Origin: Gemmatimonadaceae bacterium
GTDB lineage: Bacteria; Gemmatimonadota; Gemmatimonadetes; Gemmatimonadales; Gemmatimonadaceae
Length of the DNA: 64,000 nt
Assembly: GCA_020851035.1 (NCBI GenBank)
Contig: JADZDM010000003.1
Coordinates: 24,467 to 88,466, forward strand
Reading direction: 5' to 3'
Shown: positions 8,999 through 18,609 of the stretch, piece after piece
Layout of the letters: the number at the start of each line of letters is the position of its first letter
How positions within the stretch are numbered: the first letter of the stretch is position 1
The notes under the pieces: generated by a model
Told to the model about the DNA's origin: nothing
Databases searched by the model: none
Seen by the model: the letters and a program-made list of their open reading frames with translations, nothing else
Program-made: the position numbers and the translations under genes

Positions 8999-10603
8999 TC
9001 AGCTCGTGAGCCCGACGCCGACGCGCACCGACTCGTGGTCGAGCTCCTCCTCCAGCTCGCGCAGCGTCTCGTCCGAGATCGCCCCCTCGTTCCGCAGCCG
9101 CACCAGCATGCGTCGCTCGGCGGCGAGGATCCCGCGGCGGAGCCGGCGCTGCGTGGTCACGTCGCCGGCATGGCGCTCGTGGAGCTGGATGCGGTCGCGC
9201 AGCTCGTGTCGCAGCTGCGCCACTTCCTCGGGGGCCGCCCATGGCTCTCGCGACAGGTCCTCCAGCGCCTCGGCGCCGCGGCGCAACGCCTCGCGGCGCG
9301 CATGACGCTCCTCCTCGCGGTGGTGCGTCTCCGGCACGAACGCGAACGCCCGGATGATGGGGGTCAGCGTCAGCCCCTGGAGAACCAGCGTGATCATGAT
9401 CACGCACATCGTGATGAGGATGATCTCGGCGCGGAACGGAAACGGGGTGCCGCCGGCCAGCGTGAGCGGCAGCGCCAGTGCGGCCGCCAGCGACACGATC
9501 CCGCGCATCCCCGTCCAGGCCACCAGCGCCACGGCGCGGCGATCCGGCAGCGGGTCGTCGCGCCGGAGCCGGCGGCTCAGCCGTCGCGGCAGGATCGTGG
9601 CCACGGGCACCCACACCAGCCGCACCAGGATCGCGACCACGCTGATCACCGCGCCGGTGCCGAGCGTGGACACCAGCGTGCTGGCCGTCACCGTCTCCAG
9701 CAACGCGTGGAACTGCAGGCCGAGGATCAGGAAGATGAGCGCGTTGATCACGAACACGAGCAGGTCCCAGACTGCCCGGGACTGCAGCCGCGACATCGGC
9801 GAGACCACGGTGGAGAAGTGCTGGCGGACATGGACACCCCCCGCCACGCAGGCCAGCACCGCCGACACGTGCAGCGATTCCGCCACCACCCAGCAGAAGT
9901 AGGGCGCGGCGATCGTCAGCAGCGTCTCGGCCAGCGCGTCGTGCGTGACGCGGATGATCCGGATCGCCAGCCAGCCCACGAGGATGCCGACCAGCACACC
10001 GACGCCGGCGTCGATGAAGAACCGCACCACCGCCTCACCGAGGCTGAACACCCCCGTCACCGCCGCGGCGACCGCCGTGCGGTAGAGCACGAGCGCCGCC
10101 GCATCGTTCACCAGGCTCTCGCCCTCGAGGATCACCACCACGCGTCGCGGCACCGGGAGGCGTGACACGATCGCCGCGGCGGCCACGGCATCCGGGGGTG
10201 ACACGATCGCACCAATCGCCACCGCCACCGCCCATGGCACGCCGGGCAGCAGCGCGTGCGCCGTCACCGCCACCACCGCCGATGTCGCGAACACCAGGCC
10301 GACGGCGAGCAGCCCGATCGGTCGCAGGTTCTGCCGGAACTCGCGGACCGAGGTGAAGAACGCGGCCGCCCACAGGATCGGCGGCAGGAAGAAGAAGAAG
10401 ACCAGGTCCGGCTCGAGCTCCGGCACGCGCAGCCCCGGGATGAACCCGAGCACCAGGCCCGCGAGCACCTGCAGGATCGGCGACGGCACCGGCAGCTTCC
10501 GCGCCAGCGCCGTGAGCGCCACGACGAGCGTCGCGAGCGCCACACCGGCGAAGACCGGCTGGAACGGTGCGGCCTCAGACAGCAGCAGCAGGGACAGCGA
10601 CAT
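8999..10603 (-). CDS. CPA1-family Na+(or K+)/H+ antiporter
   Basis: This 534-residue integral membrane protein has about 12 hydrophobic segments in its first 400 residues, then a charged cytoplasmic tail rich in Arg and Glu. Motifs of the CPA1/NhaP group are present: FFFFLPPILWAAAF, IGAIVSPPDAVAA and GESLVNDAAALV, where the Asn-Asp pair is the expected ion site. It should exchange protons for Na+ or K+ across the inner membrane. Its ATG overlaps the stop of the upstream LLM oxidoreductase gene (ATGA), so both are probably one transcript. Cation choice cannot be read from the sequence. Confidence 0.93.
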   Translation of the reverse strand: MSLSLLLLSEAAPFQPVFAGVALATLVVALTALARKLPVPSPILQVLAGLVLGFIPGLRVPELEPDLVFFFFLPPILWAAAFFTSVREFRQNLRPIGLLAVGLVFATSAVVAVTAHALLPGVPWAVAVAIGAIVSPPDAVAAAAIVSRLPVPRRVVVILEGESLVNDAAALVLYRTAVAAAVTGVFSLGEAVVRFFIDAGVGVLVGILVGWLAIRIIRVTHDALAETLLTIAAPYFCWVVAESLHVSAVLACVAGGVHVRQHFSTVVSPMSRLQSRAVWDLLVFVINALIFLILGLQFHALLETVTASTLVSTLGTGAVISVVAILVRLVWVPVATILPRRLSRRLRRDDPLPDRRAVALVAWTGMRGIVSLAAALALPLTLAGGTPFPFRAEIILITMCVIMITLVLQGLTLTPIIRAFAFVPETHHREEERHARREALRRGAEALEDLSREPWAAPEEVAQLRHELRDRIQLHERHAGDVTTQRRLRRGILAAERRMLVRLRNEGAISDETLRELEEELDHESVRVGVGLTS

Positions 10604-11655
10604 CAGGCGCCGGCGGCCGGCGCGCCGAGCGCAGCCCGCACGCGCGGCGCCACGTCCCGCCCCAGGAGCGTGATCGCATGCCGCATCTGCGACTCCGGCA
10701 CCGACGAGACCCCCATCTGGAACGTGAAGCGCGTGATGCCGCCAAGGTCCTCGTGCACACGCAACAGCTTGGTGGTGATCGTGTCCGCGCTTCCCACCAT
10801 CAGCGCACCGGTCGGGCCGCGCTGGGCATCGAACTGGGCCCGCGTCGTGGGCGGCCAGCCCCGTTCCTTCCCGATCTGCGTGAAGGTACGCGCATAGCCG
10901 GGATAGAACCGCTCCGCCGCCTCGTCATCGCTGTCTGCGAGGAAGCCGATCGAGTGGACGCCCACCTGCAGCGACTCCGGCGCATGGCCGGCCGTACGCC
11001 CCGCGTGCCGATAGAGGTCGATCAATGGACGGAACCGGCGGTGCTCGCCACCGATGATGGCGACCATCAGTGGCAGGCCGAGTGTCCCCGCGCGCACGAA
11101 ACTCGCCGGCGTGCCACCGACGCCAAGCCAGATCGGCAGCAGCGCCTGCGCAGGGCGGGGATAGACCGGCTGGCCCGTCAGTGCGGGACGGAAGCGCCCG
11201 GACCAGTGCGGGCGTGGATTCGCACGGATCGCCAGCAGCAGCTCGAGCTTCTCGGCGAAGAGGGCATCGTAGTCCTCGAGCTGCAGGCCGAAGAGCGGGA
11301 ACGACTCGATGAACGAACCGCGCCCCACCACGATCTCGGCACGCCCATGCGAGATCAGGTCGAGCGTGGCGAACTCCTGGAATACCCGCACCGGATCCGC
11401 GGCGCTCAGCACGGTCACGGCGCTGCCGAGCCGGATCCGGGTGGTGCGCGCCGCCGCGGCGGCGAGGATCACGGCCGGTGCCGAGTCCAGGAACTCCGCG
11501 CGGTGGTGCTCGCCGATGCCGAAGAAGTCGAGTCCCACTTCGTCGGCGAGTGCGATCTCGTCGAGCAGCGCCTGCATCCGCGGTACCGGTGCCAGGGTGG
11601 CGCCGGAATCGGGATCGGCCACGGATGCCGCAAAACTGTCAATGCCGATTTCCAC
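10603..11655 (-). CDS. LLM-class (luciferase-like) flavin oxidoreductase
   Basis: This 350-residue cytoplasmic protein has the luciferase-like TIM-barrel pattern: MEIGIDSF at the N-terminus, ADEVGLDFFGIGEHH, IRLGSAVTVLSAADPVRV and GRAEIVVGRGSF, then PIWLGVGGTP. Such enzymes use reduced flavin (FMNH2 or F420) to oxidise an organic substrate; the substrate here is unknown. The chosen start is GTG 11655 (GAGG 4 nt upstream), because the longer in-frame extension is Arg-rich and has no family similarity. It is the first gene of a pair with the antiporter. It is divergent from the aminotransferase gene; a TATCAT on the minus strand near 11712-11717 is a possible -10. Confidence 0.85.
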   Translation of the reverse strand: MEIGIDSFAASVADPDSGATLAPVPRMQALLDEIALADEVGLDFFGIGEHHRAEFLDSAPAVILAAAAARTTRIRLGSAVTVLSAADPVRVFQEFATLDLISHGRAEIVVGRGSFIESFPLFGLQLEDYDALFAEKLELLLAIRANPRPHWSGRFRPALTGQPVYPRPAQALLPIWLGVGGTPASFVRAGTLGLPLMVAIIGGEHRRFRPLIDLYRHAGRTAGHAPESLQVGVHSIGFLADSDDEAAERFYPGYARTFTQIGKERGWPPTTRAQFDAQRGPTGALMVGSADTITTKLLRVHEDLGGITRFTFQMGVSSVPESQMRHAITLLGRDVAPRVRAALGAPAAGA

Positions 11656-11801
11656 GGAACCTCGCCGGTGTGTCACTGCGCCGTGCAGCATCCGCTGCGT
11701 GCCTGCCGCGAATGATAGTGTCGCCGGCCGGGCACGCGCCGGGCGGGCGCGATCCGCGCGCCGGCACTTCCGCCGGACGGCGCGCCCGTCCATCCTCCGG
11801 C

Positions 11802-12959
11802 ATGCCGACGACCGCCGCGCGACTCAACGTCTTCACCGAATCCGTCATCCGCGGCACCACCCGGATGGCGGACCAGCATGGTGCCATCAACCTCTCGCAG
11901 GGGTTTCCCGACTTCGATCCGCCGGAGGAGATGCTCGCGGCCCTCGAGCGGGCCACCCGCGGCCCGTTCCACCAGTACGCGGTGACGTGGGGCGCACCGA
12001 ACTTCCGGCGTGCGCTGGCGCGCAAGATCACGCACTTCACCGGCCTCGACGTGGACCCGGATCGCAACCTGGTCGTCACCTGCGGCAGCACCGAGGCGAT
12101 GGCCGTCGCGATGATGACCGCCTGCAACCCGGGCGACCGCGTGATCGTGTTCTCGCCGTTCTACGAGAACTACGCCGCCGATGCGATCCTGGCCGGCGCC
12201 GAGCCGATCTACGTCCCGCTCCGGCCACCCCACTTCGGCTTCGATCCCGACGAGCTGGCACGCGCCTTCGCCCGCAAGCCGAAGGCGATCGTCCTCTGCA
12301 ACCCGTCGAACCCCACCGGCAAGGTGTTCACGCGCGCCGAGCTGCTGGTGATCCTGGCGCTGGCCGAGGAGCACGACTGCTTCGTCATCACCGATGAGCC
12401 GTACGAGCACATCGTGTTCGCGCCGCATGTGCACACCTACTTCGCGTCGCTCCCCGGCGCGGCCGAACGCACCATCACCTGCAACTCGCTCTCCAAGACG
12501 TACTCCATCACCGGCTGGCGGCTTGGCTACGTCCATGCGTCGCCGCAGGTGATCGACCAGGCGCGCAAGGTGCACGACTTCCTGACCGTCGGCGCGGCCG
12601 CCCCGCTGCAGGAAGCGGCGGTGGCCGGGCTGGAACTGCCGCACAGCTACTACACCGGGCTCGCCGCGCTCTACACCCGCAAGCGCACGCTCTTCCTCGA
12701 CTACCTCCGCCAGTCCGGGCTGCCGTTCAGCGAGCCGCAGGGCGCGTACTACGTGATGGTGGACATCGGCGAGCTCGGGTTCGCCACCGACACCGAGGCC
12801 TCGGAGTGGTTCATCAAGACGGTCGGGGTGGCCGGCGTGGCGGGATCGAGCTTCTTCCGTGAGCCGGTGAACCACCTCATCCGGTTCCACTTCGCGAAGA
12901 CCGAGCCGGTGCTGCACGCTGCCGGCGAGCGACTGGCCGCACTCCGGCGCGGGCGCTGA
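11802..12959 (+). CDS. Class I/II PLP-dependent aminotransferase
   Basis: This 385-residue cytoplasmic enzyme shows NLSQGFPDFDPP near the N-terminus, VTCGSTEAMA for cofactor phosphate contact, LCNPSNPTGKVF, ITDEPYEHIVF and the lysine motif SLSKTYSITGWRLGY, with Lys232 as the PLP Schiff-base residue. It resembles the group of kynurenine/methionine-type aminotransferases (YbdL-like), which transfer amino groups from amino acids to keto acids. The exact substrate is not resolved. The start is the ATG at 11802; the frame runs upstream but with low-complexity Arg/Pro-rich sequence. It ends next to a hairpin and is convergent with the sigma factor gene. Confidence 0.92.
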   Translation: MPTTAARLNVFTESVIRGTTRMADQHGAINLSQGFPDFDPPEEMLAALERATRGPFHQYAVTWGAPNFRRALARKITHFTGLDVDPDRNLVVTCGSTEAMAVAMMTACNPGDRVIVFSPFYENYAADAILAGAEPIYVPLRPPHFGFDPDELARAFARKPKAIVLCNPSNPTGKVFTRAELLVILALAEEHDCFVITDEPYEHIVFAPHVHTYFASLPGAAERTITCNSLSKTYSITGWRLGYVHASPQVIDQARKVHDFLTVGAAAPLQEAAVAGLELPHSYYTGLAALYTRKRTLFLDYLRQSGLPFSEPQGAYYVMVDIGELGFATDTEASEWFIKTVGVAGVAGSSFFREPVNHLIRFHFAKTEPVLHAAGERLAALRRGR

Positions 12960-12960
12960 G

Positions 12961-13007
12961 CGGCACGGCTGTCGGTGGGTGATTTCCGGATTTCCCGCGC
13001 CGTGCCG
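12961..13007. terminator. Inverted repeat between convergent genes
   Basis: CGGCACGGC at 12961-12969 pairs perfectly with GCCGTGCCG at 12999-13007 across a 29-nt loop. It begins directly after the aminotransferase stop and ends 27 nt before the sigma factor stop. The loop is long for a classic terminator. Confidence 0.45.
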
Positions 13008-13033
13008 TATGCAGGATGTCTCCCGGCGGAGGA

Positions 13034-13594
13034 TCAGTCCTGCAGCCAGCTCCCCAGCAGTGCGCGCGCCTTCACCCAGTCGGAGCGGACGGTTCGCGAC
13101 GTGACGCCGATCGCGTCCGCGGTCTGCTCCTCCGTGAGGCCGGCGAAGAAGCGGCATTCCACCACCTGCCGCAGGCGCGAGTCCACCTGCTCCAGTCGCC
13201 GCAGCGCGTCATCGAGCGCGATCGCCTGGCCGGCCTGTTCGTCCGTCGCGACCATCGCCTCGTCCAGCGATACCGGCACCTGACCGCCGCCGCGCTTCTG
13301 GCTCAGGTGTGCACGGGCGCGGTCGACGATGATCTGCCGCATCGCCGTGGCGGCCAGCGCGAAGAAGTGTCCTCGGGTCGTGGCGTCGAATCCCGGGGAA
13401 TGCGACAGCTTGAGGTACACCTCGTGCACCAGCGACGTGGGGCCGATGGTCTGCTCACCGCCGTGCAGCCGGCGACCCGCCATCCGTCTCAGTTCCGCAT
13501 ACACCAGCGGCACGAGGCGCTCGAAGGAGTCTGCGTGGCCGTCGCGGAGCTGGTGCAGCAGTTCAGTGATGTCCGGCGCGACGTCGTCGGTCAT
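13034..13594 (-). CDS. ECF-type RNA polymerase sigma factor
   Basis: This 186-residue protein has a sigma-2 region (ELRRMAGRRLHGGEQTIGPT, then SLVHEVYLKL and FFALAATAMRQIIVDRARA) and a sigma-4 region with a helix-turn-helix (RFFAGLTEEQTADAIGVTSRTVRSDW split across it). It fits the ECF group named TIGR02999 in Acidobacteria and Planctomycetes, which lies beside large Ser/Thr kinases. That is the case here: the kinase starts 157 nt away on the other strand. No anti-sigma factor is seen, so control by phosphorylation is plausible. The start is ATG 13594; a much longer frame upstream is only the shadow of the kinase gene. Confidence 0.93.
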   Translation of the reverse strand: MTDDVAPDITELLHQLRDGHADSFERLVPLVYAELRRMAGRRLHGGEQTIGPTSLVHEVYLKLSHSPGFDATTRGHFFALAATAMRQIIVDRARAHLSQKRGGGQVPVSLDEAMVATDEQAGQAIALDDALRRLEQVDSRLRQVVECRFFAGLTEEQTADAIGVTSRTVRSDWVKARALLGSWLQD

Positions 13595-13750
13595 GGCCTG
13601 GGGAGAGAGTGACGCCGCCAGCCGCTGCGGGCCTGTGCTGCGCAAGCTGTCCCGTGCCGGCACAGGCGTCAACGAGGACCTGAGTGGACAGCGGCAGGCC
13701 GCATGCCGAAGTTGCACGGCGACGGCGCACATTCGGCGGGAGGAGCCCGT

Positions 13751-16459
13751 GTGACGGAAGGCGGACCCATGCAGCAGCATGACATCGCGATGGACGCTGC
13801 CCGGTGGCGCGAGATCGAGCCGCTCTTCACGCAGGCGCTGGCGCTCACCGCAGCGGAACAGCCCGGCTACCTCGATGCCGTCACCGGCGCCGACACGACA
13901 CTCCGCGCCGAACTGGTCCGGCTCCTGGCCGCGTCGCGCGCGCCGGACCTCTTCATCGACGGCTGTGCCGCCGACCGCTTCGACGCGCTGATCGCCGGCG
14001 AGGAGCCGGCGCAGGCGGCTGGGCAGGTGGTGGGACCGTATCGCCTCGTCTCGGAGATCGGGCGCGGGGGGATGGGCGTCGTGTACCTCGCCGAGCGCGC
14101 CGACGAGCAGTTCACGCAGCGGGTGGCGCTGAAGCTGGTGAAGCGCGGGATGGACACGGACTTCGTGCTCCGGCGCTTCCGCGCCGAACGCCAGATCCTC
14201 GCCTCGCTCTCGCACCCCAACGTGGCGCGCCTGCTGGATGGCGGCACCACCGCCGATGGCCGCCCGTACTTCGTGATGGAGCACATCGAGGGGCGCCGCA
14301 TCGATGTCTATGCGCGCGAGGCGAACCTGGGGCTCGGTGCGCGGCTCGACCTCTTCCTGCGCGTCTGCGATGCCGTCGGCTACGCGCACCAGCAGCTGGT
14401 GGTGCACCGCGACATCAAGCCCGCGAACATAGTCGTGACCGCCGACGGCGCGCCCCGGCTGCTGGACTTCGGCATCGCGAGCCTCCTCGACGACGATGGC
14501 ACCGGCGGCACCGCCACCGGCGTGCGGGCACTCACACCGGAGTACGCCAGCCCGGAGCAGGCCGACGGCCAGCGCGTGGGCACCGCCAGTGACGTGTACT
14601 CGCTGGGTGTGGTGCTCTTCCAGTTGGTGACCTGTGCGTTGCCGCAGGAGTTCACCAGCCGTCGCCCCGCCGAGATCGCGACGCAGCTGCGCTCCACCCC
14701 GCCGCGACGGCCGAGTGAGGTGGCACGCGCGGAAGCCGCGGGCTGGCGGAAGCGGCTGCGCGGTGACCTCGACACGATCATCCGCACCGCGCTCGAACCG
14801 GTGATCGCGCGACGCTACGCCAGCGTGGAGGCGCTCGCCACCGACCTGCGCCGGCATCGTGCGGGAATCCCGGTGCTGGCACGTCCGGCCTCCGTCGGCT
14901 ACCGGGTGACCCGGTTCGTGCAGCGCAACCGCCTGCTGGTGGCCGGCAGCGCCGCACTGCTCGCGACGATGCTGGCCGGCTCGGTCGCCTTCGCCTGGCA
15001 GGCGCGAGTCGCGCGGCACCAGGCGGTGAGCGCCGAGCGCCGCTTCAGCGACCTGCGTGCGCTCGCGCACAACGTGCTGTTCGACTACCACGACGCCATA
15101 CAATCGCTCCCGGGCGCCACGCCGGTGCGGGCCCGGCTGGTCCAGGATGGGCTCGAGTATCTCGATCGCCTCTCGGCCGACTCGATCGAGGATCGCTCCC
15201 TGCAACTGGAACTGGCCGAGGCCTACCAGCGCATGGGCGACGTGCAGGGCGGCTCCATGCGCGCGAACCTCGGCAACTCGGCCGGTGCGATCGCCAGCTA
15301 CCGGAAGTCACTCGCACTCCTCGAGCGCCTGGCCGCCGCACCGGCGACAGCGGCGGATTCCGTGGCGGCGCCCGCCGATGCGCGCCGCAGTGTCGTGCTC
15401 AGCGAGCTGGGGGTGCTCTACTGGGAGACGGGTGACCTCGCGACCGCCAGGGCGATGATGAGCCGTGCGCGCGACCTGCTGGTCCCGCAGCTCCGGCACC
15501 GGCCCGCCGACGACGCGTTGCACTACTCCATGAACCACCGGCGCGACTACCTCGCCCAGATCCTCTTCGCGATGGGGGAGACGGTGGCGGCGCGCGCGGA
15601 GTACGACGCTGCCCTGGCCTCGCTCGACTCGATCTCGCCGGCAGAGCGGGGCAGCGTGTCGGTGCGGCGGAGCTACTCGGTGACCCTCCAGCACCTCGGC
15701 GAGCTCCTCGCGGACCAGGGGAACCTCACCGCGGCGCTCGCCACCAGCCAGCGGGCGCTCGCCCTGCGGCGTGCACTGGCGGCAGAGGAGCCGCTGAACG
15801 CCGAGTTGCAGCGCGCGCTCTCGGTGGCGTACTACTACGAAGGGGAGAACCTGGGCCGGCTCGGGCGCTTCCGCGAGGCGCGGGCAAGCTACGAGTCCGA
15901 TCTCCGCATCGTGTCCGCGCTCCTGCGCGCCGACCCGGACAACGCCCTCTATCGCGGTGACGCGGAGTATGCCTACACACGCATCGGCGACATGCTGGGC
16001 AATGCCGGCCGCCTCCAGGACGCCATCCGCAACTACGATGCGTCCTACGCCATGCATGCCGTGGACGTCCGCGCCGACTCCACCAACATCTGGAAGCGGG
16101 CCGCCATGATCGAGGCGCAGGCCAAGGGCGCGGCGGGGTACGCCCGTTTGCGCGACCGGCGCGCCGCGCTGCCCCGCCTGCAGGCCGTGGAGGCCGCCAT
16201 GCTGCACACGGTCGTAGACACCGCCGATGCCACCATCCGGAGCTTCTTCGCCGAGACGTGGACTGGACTGGGTGCCTCCTGGCTGGCGCTCGGCGGGCCG
16301 GCCAGCGACTGCACGGCGGCCGGAAGGCAGCTGGCCCGCGCCGACTCGGTGCTCGGCGACATGCTCCGTCGGCGTCAGGCCAGCCATCCCGACTCGCTCA
16401 GAATCGATGAGATCGCCAGGCTGCAGCGCCGCGCACTGCAGGAGTGCCCCCCGGGCTGA
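13751..16459 (+). CDS. Membrane Ser/Thr protein kinase with TPR-like C-terminus
   Basis: This 902-residue protein has an N-terminal helical region (about 12-75), a Hanks-type kinase domain (about 97-375), one membrane segment (about 394-416) and a C-terminal region of TPR-like helical repeats. Catalytic residues are intact: glycine loop GRGGMG (104-109), Lys128 in VALKLV, HRDIKPAN (His219-Arg220-Asp221) and DFG (239-241). GTG 13751 is preferred because GGGAGGAG lies 5 nt upstream; ATG 13769 in the same frame is the alternative. The divergent ECF sigma factor suggests that the kinase controls it, or is its target gene. A paralogous pseudokinase follows. Confidence 0.92.
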   Translation: MTEGGPMQQHDIAMDAARWREIEPLFTQALALTAAEQPGYLDAVTGADTTLRAELVRLLAASRAPDLFIDGCAADRFDALIAGEEPAQAAGQVVGPYRLVSEIGRGGMGVVYLAERADEQFTQRVALKLVKRGMDTDFVLRRFRAERQILASLSHPNVARLLDGGTTADGRPYFVMEHIEGRRIDVYAREANLGLGARLDLFLRVCDAVGYAHQQLVVHRDIKPANIVVTADGAPRLLDFGIASLLDDDGTGGTATGVRALTPEYASPEQADGQRVGTASDVYSLGVVLFQLVTCALPQEFTSRRPAEIATQLRSTPPRRPSEVARAEAAGWRKRLRGDLDTIIRTALEPVIARRYASVEALATDLRRHRAGIPVLARPASVGYRVTRFVQRNRLLVAGSAALLATMLAGSVAFAWQARVARHQAVSAERRFSDLRALAHNVLFDYHDAIQSLPGATPVRARLVQDGLEYLDRLSADSIEDRSLQLELAEAYQRMGDVQGGSMRANLGNSAGAIASYRKSLALLERLAAAPATAADSVAAPADARRSVVLSELGVLYWETGDLATARAMMSRARDLLVPQLRHRPADDALHYSMNHRRDYLAQILFAMGETVAARAEYDAALASLDSISPAERGSVSVRRSYSVTLQHLGELLADQGNLTAALATSQRALALRRALAAEEPLNAELQRALSVAYYYEGENLGRLGRFREARASYESDLRIVSALLRADPDNALYRGDAEYAYTRIGDMLGNAGRLQDAIRNYDASYAMHAVDVRADSTNIWKRAAMIEAQAKGAAGYARLRDRRAALPRLQAVEAAMLHTVVDTADATIRSFFAETWTGLGASWLALGGPASDCTAAGRQLARADSVLGDMLRRRQASHPDSLRIDEIARLQRRALQECPPG

Positions 16460-16590
16460 CCCCGCCGTACTCACGAGCACGGCACTTGCTGCAGGTGGGT
16501 GGCAGAGAGCCTGTTCGGAGCGGGTTGCGCGACGCCGCGCAGCGGAGGAGGGACCAGCAGCAGCGCGTGCCGCAGGCACCGGGAGCCGGG

Positions 16591-18570
16591 GTGACTCGAG
16601 TCAGTCCCAGCCCGCACGACGACCTCGTGCCCAACAGTCCCGTCCGCTGGCACGATATCGAGCCCATCTACACGCTCGCGCTCATGCTGCCCGCCGACGA
16701 GCGCGCCGCCTACCTCGAGGGCGCCACGGCCGGCGATGTCGATCTCCGCGCGGAAATCGACCGTTTGCTGGAGCGGCACCCCGTGCAGGCGACCGGGGAG
16801 GCGCTGCACCGGCACCACACGTCTGCAGCATCGATGCCGGTGGCGCCGCCACGACCGCAGCCGCGTTCCCGCATCGGGGACCAGCTCGGCCCCTTCTGGC
16901 TCGACCACGAACTCGCCCGCGATTCCCGCACGGTCGCCTATCTCGCGACCCGCGTCGACCCGTTCCACGATGATCCAGATCCGGCCAGCCGCCGCGTGGT
17001 CGTGCGGGTGGCTGACACCCCGGTGCCCGGTGACGCGGCGCGCCGCCTGCTCCGCGACCGCCGGGACGCCCCCGCCGCGCTGGTGCATCCCGCGATCACG
17101 CGCCTGCTCGACGCCGGCGTCACCCCCGATGGCTGCCCCTTCGTCGTGACCGAGCACGCCGTCGGTGCACCCATCACCGTCGCCGCCACGCAGCAGTCGC
17201 TGGAACTCAACAGCCGCCTGTCGCTGTTCCTCGAGTGCTGTGATGCGGTCACCCACGCGCACCGGCACTTCCTCGCGCATGGTGCGCTGACGTCGCAGAC
17301 ACTGCTCGTGGACCCACAGCGGCAGCTGCGTGTCGTCGACATCGGCACGGCTCCACTGCTCGATGCCGCGGCGCCCGCGCCCACTGTCCGCGACGACATC
17401 AGGGCACTCGGCATCGTGCTCTTCGAGCTCCTCACCTGTGAGGCATACCCCGGCGGAACCCCGCGCATGCGCCGGTCCGCGCGCAACGAGGCGCGCCTCT
17501 GGGAGGACCGCCTGGAGGGGGATCTCGATGCCATCGTGCACACCGCCGTCGCCCCTGGCGATGGTGGCGGCTACCCCACCGTCGAAGCCCTCGCCGACGA
17601 CCTGCGTCGGCACGCTGCGGGGTTTCCCGTGCAGGTGCGACCACTCGGCCTGCCACGACGGATGGGACGCGCCGCTGCCCGGAACGCACCGATGGTCTTC
17701 GCCGCCACGATCGGTGCCGCCCTCGCCATTGCGGCGATCGTCGTCGCGGCGCGGCGCGGCAGGGCCGCCGAGGCCATTCCTGCCGCCGATCGTCCCCGGG
17801 AGGCTGCACCGGCGGCGCCGCACGCGGTGCGCCCACTGGCCGCGCTGCCCGACACGGTCGCACCGCCGGTGCCCGAGTCGGGCGCCGTGACGCCGGCCAC
17901 CGCGACGCCGGCCACCGCGACGCCGGCCACCGCGACGCCCGCTGCCGTGACGGGGGCTGCCATGACGCCGGCTGCCGCAGCACCGGTGGCCAGTGCGCCG
18001 GACTCCGCACCGTCAGCCGCGGCGGCGTCCCGGCCCAGGGCCATCGCGGCGCCCGTGTCGCCGCGTGCCGTTTCGCGTGCGGCGCCATCGAACCGCCCGA
18101 CGGCGACGACACCCGTCGGCAACGTGCCGATCGGTGACACTGGTGCGCGCCGCCGATTCATCGCGGAAATCGCGGCGCTCGACTCACTCACGCCGGCGCA
18201 GCAGGCCACGCCGGCCGTGCGACGTCGCTACGCCGTGGCCTACCAGGAGCTCGCCAGGCTGCAGGCCGCTGCTGGCGACCGCCGCGATGCGCTGTCGAGC
18301 AGTCGCCGCGCACTGGGCATGCGTGCCTCGCTGGCAACCGCTGGTCGCCCGGACCGCATCCTCCTGCGCGAGCTCGCCTCGGCCATGCGCGATGAAGGCA
18401 CGCAGCTCGCGAGCCTCGGGCAGGTGGAGGAGGCACGCCGCAGCTATGCCCCCGCGCTCGCGATCGCCGACTCGCTGCAGCGCGCCGATCCGCGCGACGT
18501 GCTCGCCGGCCGCATGGTGGCCGACCTCACCGCGCGCCTCGCACGCCTCCCGGCCCGCCGCCCGCGCTGA
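16591..18570 (+). CDS. Membrane pseudokinase paralogous to the upstream kinase
   Basis: This 659-residue protein repeats the upstream kinase plan: the same N-terminal motif (WHDIEPIYTLAL against WREIEPLFTQAL), a kinase-like domain, one membrane segment (about 366-388), a Pro/Ala/Thr-rich linker and a helical C-terminus. Catalysis should be lost. The glycine loop is absent, the VAIK lysine is Arg139, HRD is replaced by His230-Gly-Ala, and DFG is DIG (250-252). GTG 16591 follows GGGAG by 5 nt; GTG 16627 is an in-frame alternative. It lies 131 nt behind the kinase stop and could act as its partner or regulator. The 3' end is convergent with the PAS kinase gene. Confidence 0.85.
   Translation: MTRVSPSPHDDLVPNSPVRWHDIEPIYTLALMLPADERAAYLEGATAGDVDLRAEIDRLLERHPVQATGEALHRHHTSAASMPVAPPRPQPRSRIGDQLGPFWLDHELARDSRTVAYLATRVDPFHDDPDPASRRVVVRVADTPVPGDAARRLLRDRRDAPAALVHPAITRLLDAGVTPDGCPFVVTEHAVGAPITVAATQQSLELNSRLSLFLECCDAVTHAHRHFLAHGALTSQTLLVDPQRQLRVVDIGTAPLLDAAAPAPTVRDDIRALGIVLFELLTCEAYPGGTPRMRRSARNEARLWEDRLEGDLDAIVHTAVAPGDGGGYPTVEALADDLRRHAAGFPVQVRPLGLPRRMGRAAARNAPMVFAATIGAALAIAAIVVAARRGRAAEAIPAADRPREAAPAAPHAVRPLAALPDTVAPPVPESGAVTPATATPATATPATATPAAVTGAAMTPAAAAPVASAPDSAPSAAAASRPRAIAAPVSPRAVSRAAPSNRPTATTPVGNVPIGDTGARRRFIAEIAALDSLTPAQQATPAVRRRYAVAYQELARLQAAAGDRRDALSSSRRALGMRASLATAGRPDRILLRELASAMRDEGTQLASLGQVEEARRSYAPALAIADSLQRADPRDVLAGRMVADLTARLARLPARRPR
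17890..17934 (+). repeat. Three perfect 15-bp tandem repeats coding TPATA
   Basis: The unit ACGCCGGCCACCGCG is repeated three times without change in the linker after the pseudokinase membrane segment, giving (TPATA)3. Degenerate units follow. It is probably a flexible, length-variable linker. Confidence 0.85.
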
Positions 18571-18609
18571 CCGGCCCGCGGTACACGGTGGTGACCTCCC
18601 GCGCGCCCA

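Noticed and set aside
8786..10165. Plus-strand frame opposite the antiporter gene
   Set aside because: It reads as Arg/His repeats and overlaps the antiporter, whose membrane helices and ND motif are clear.
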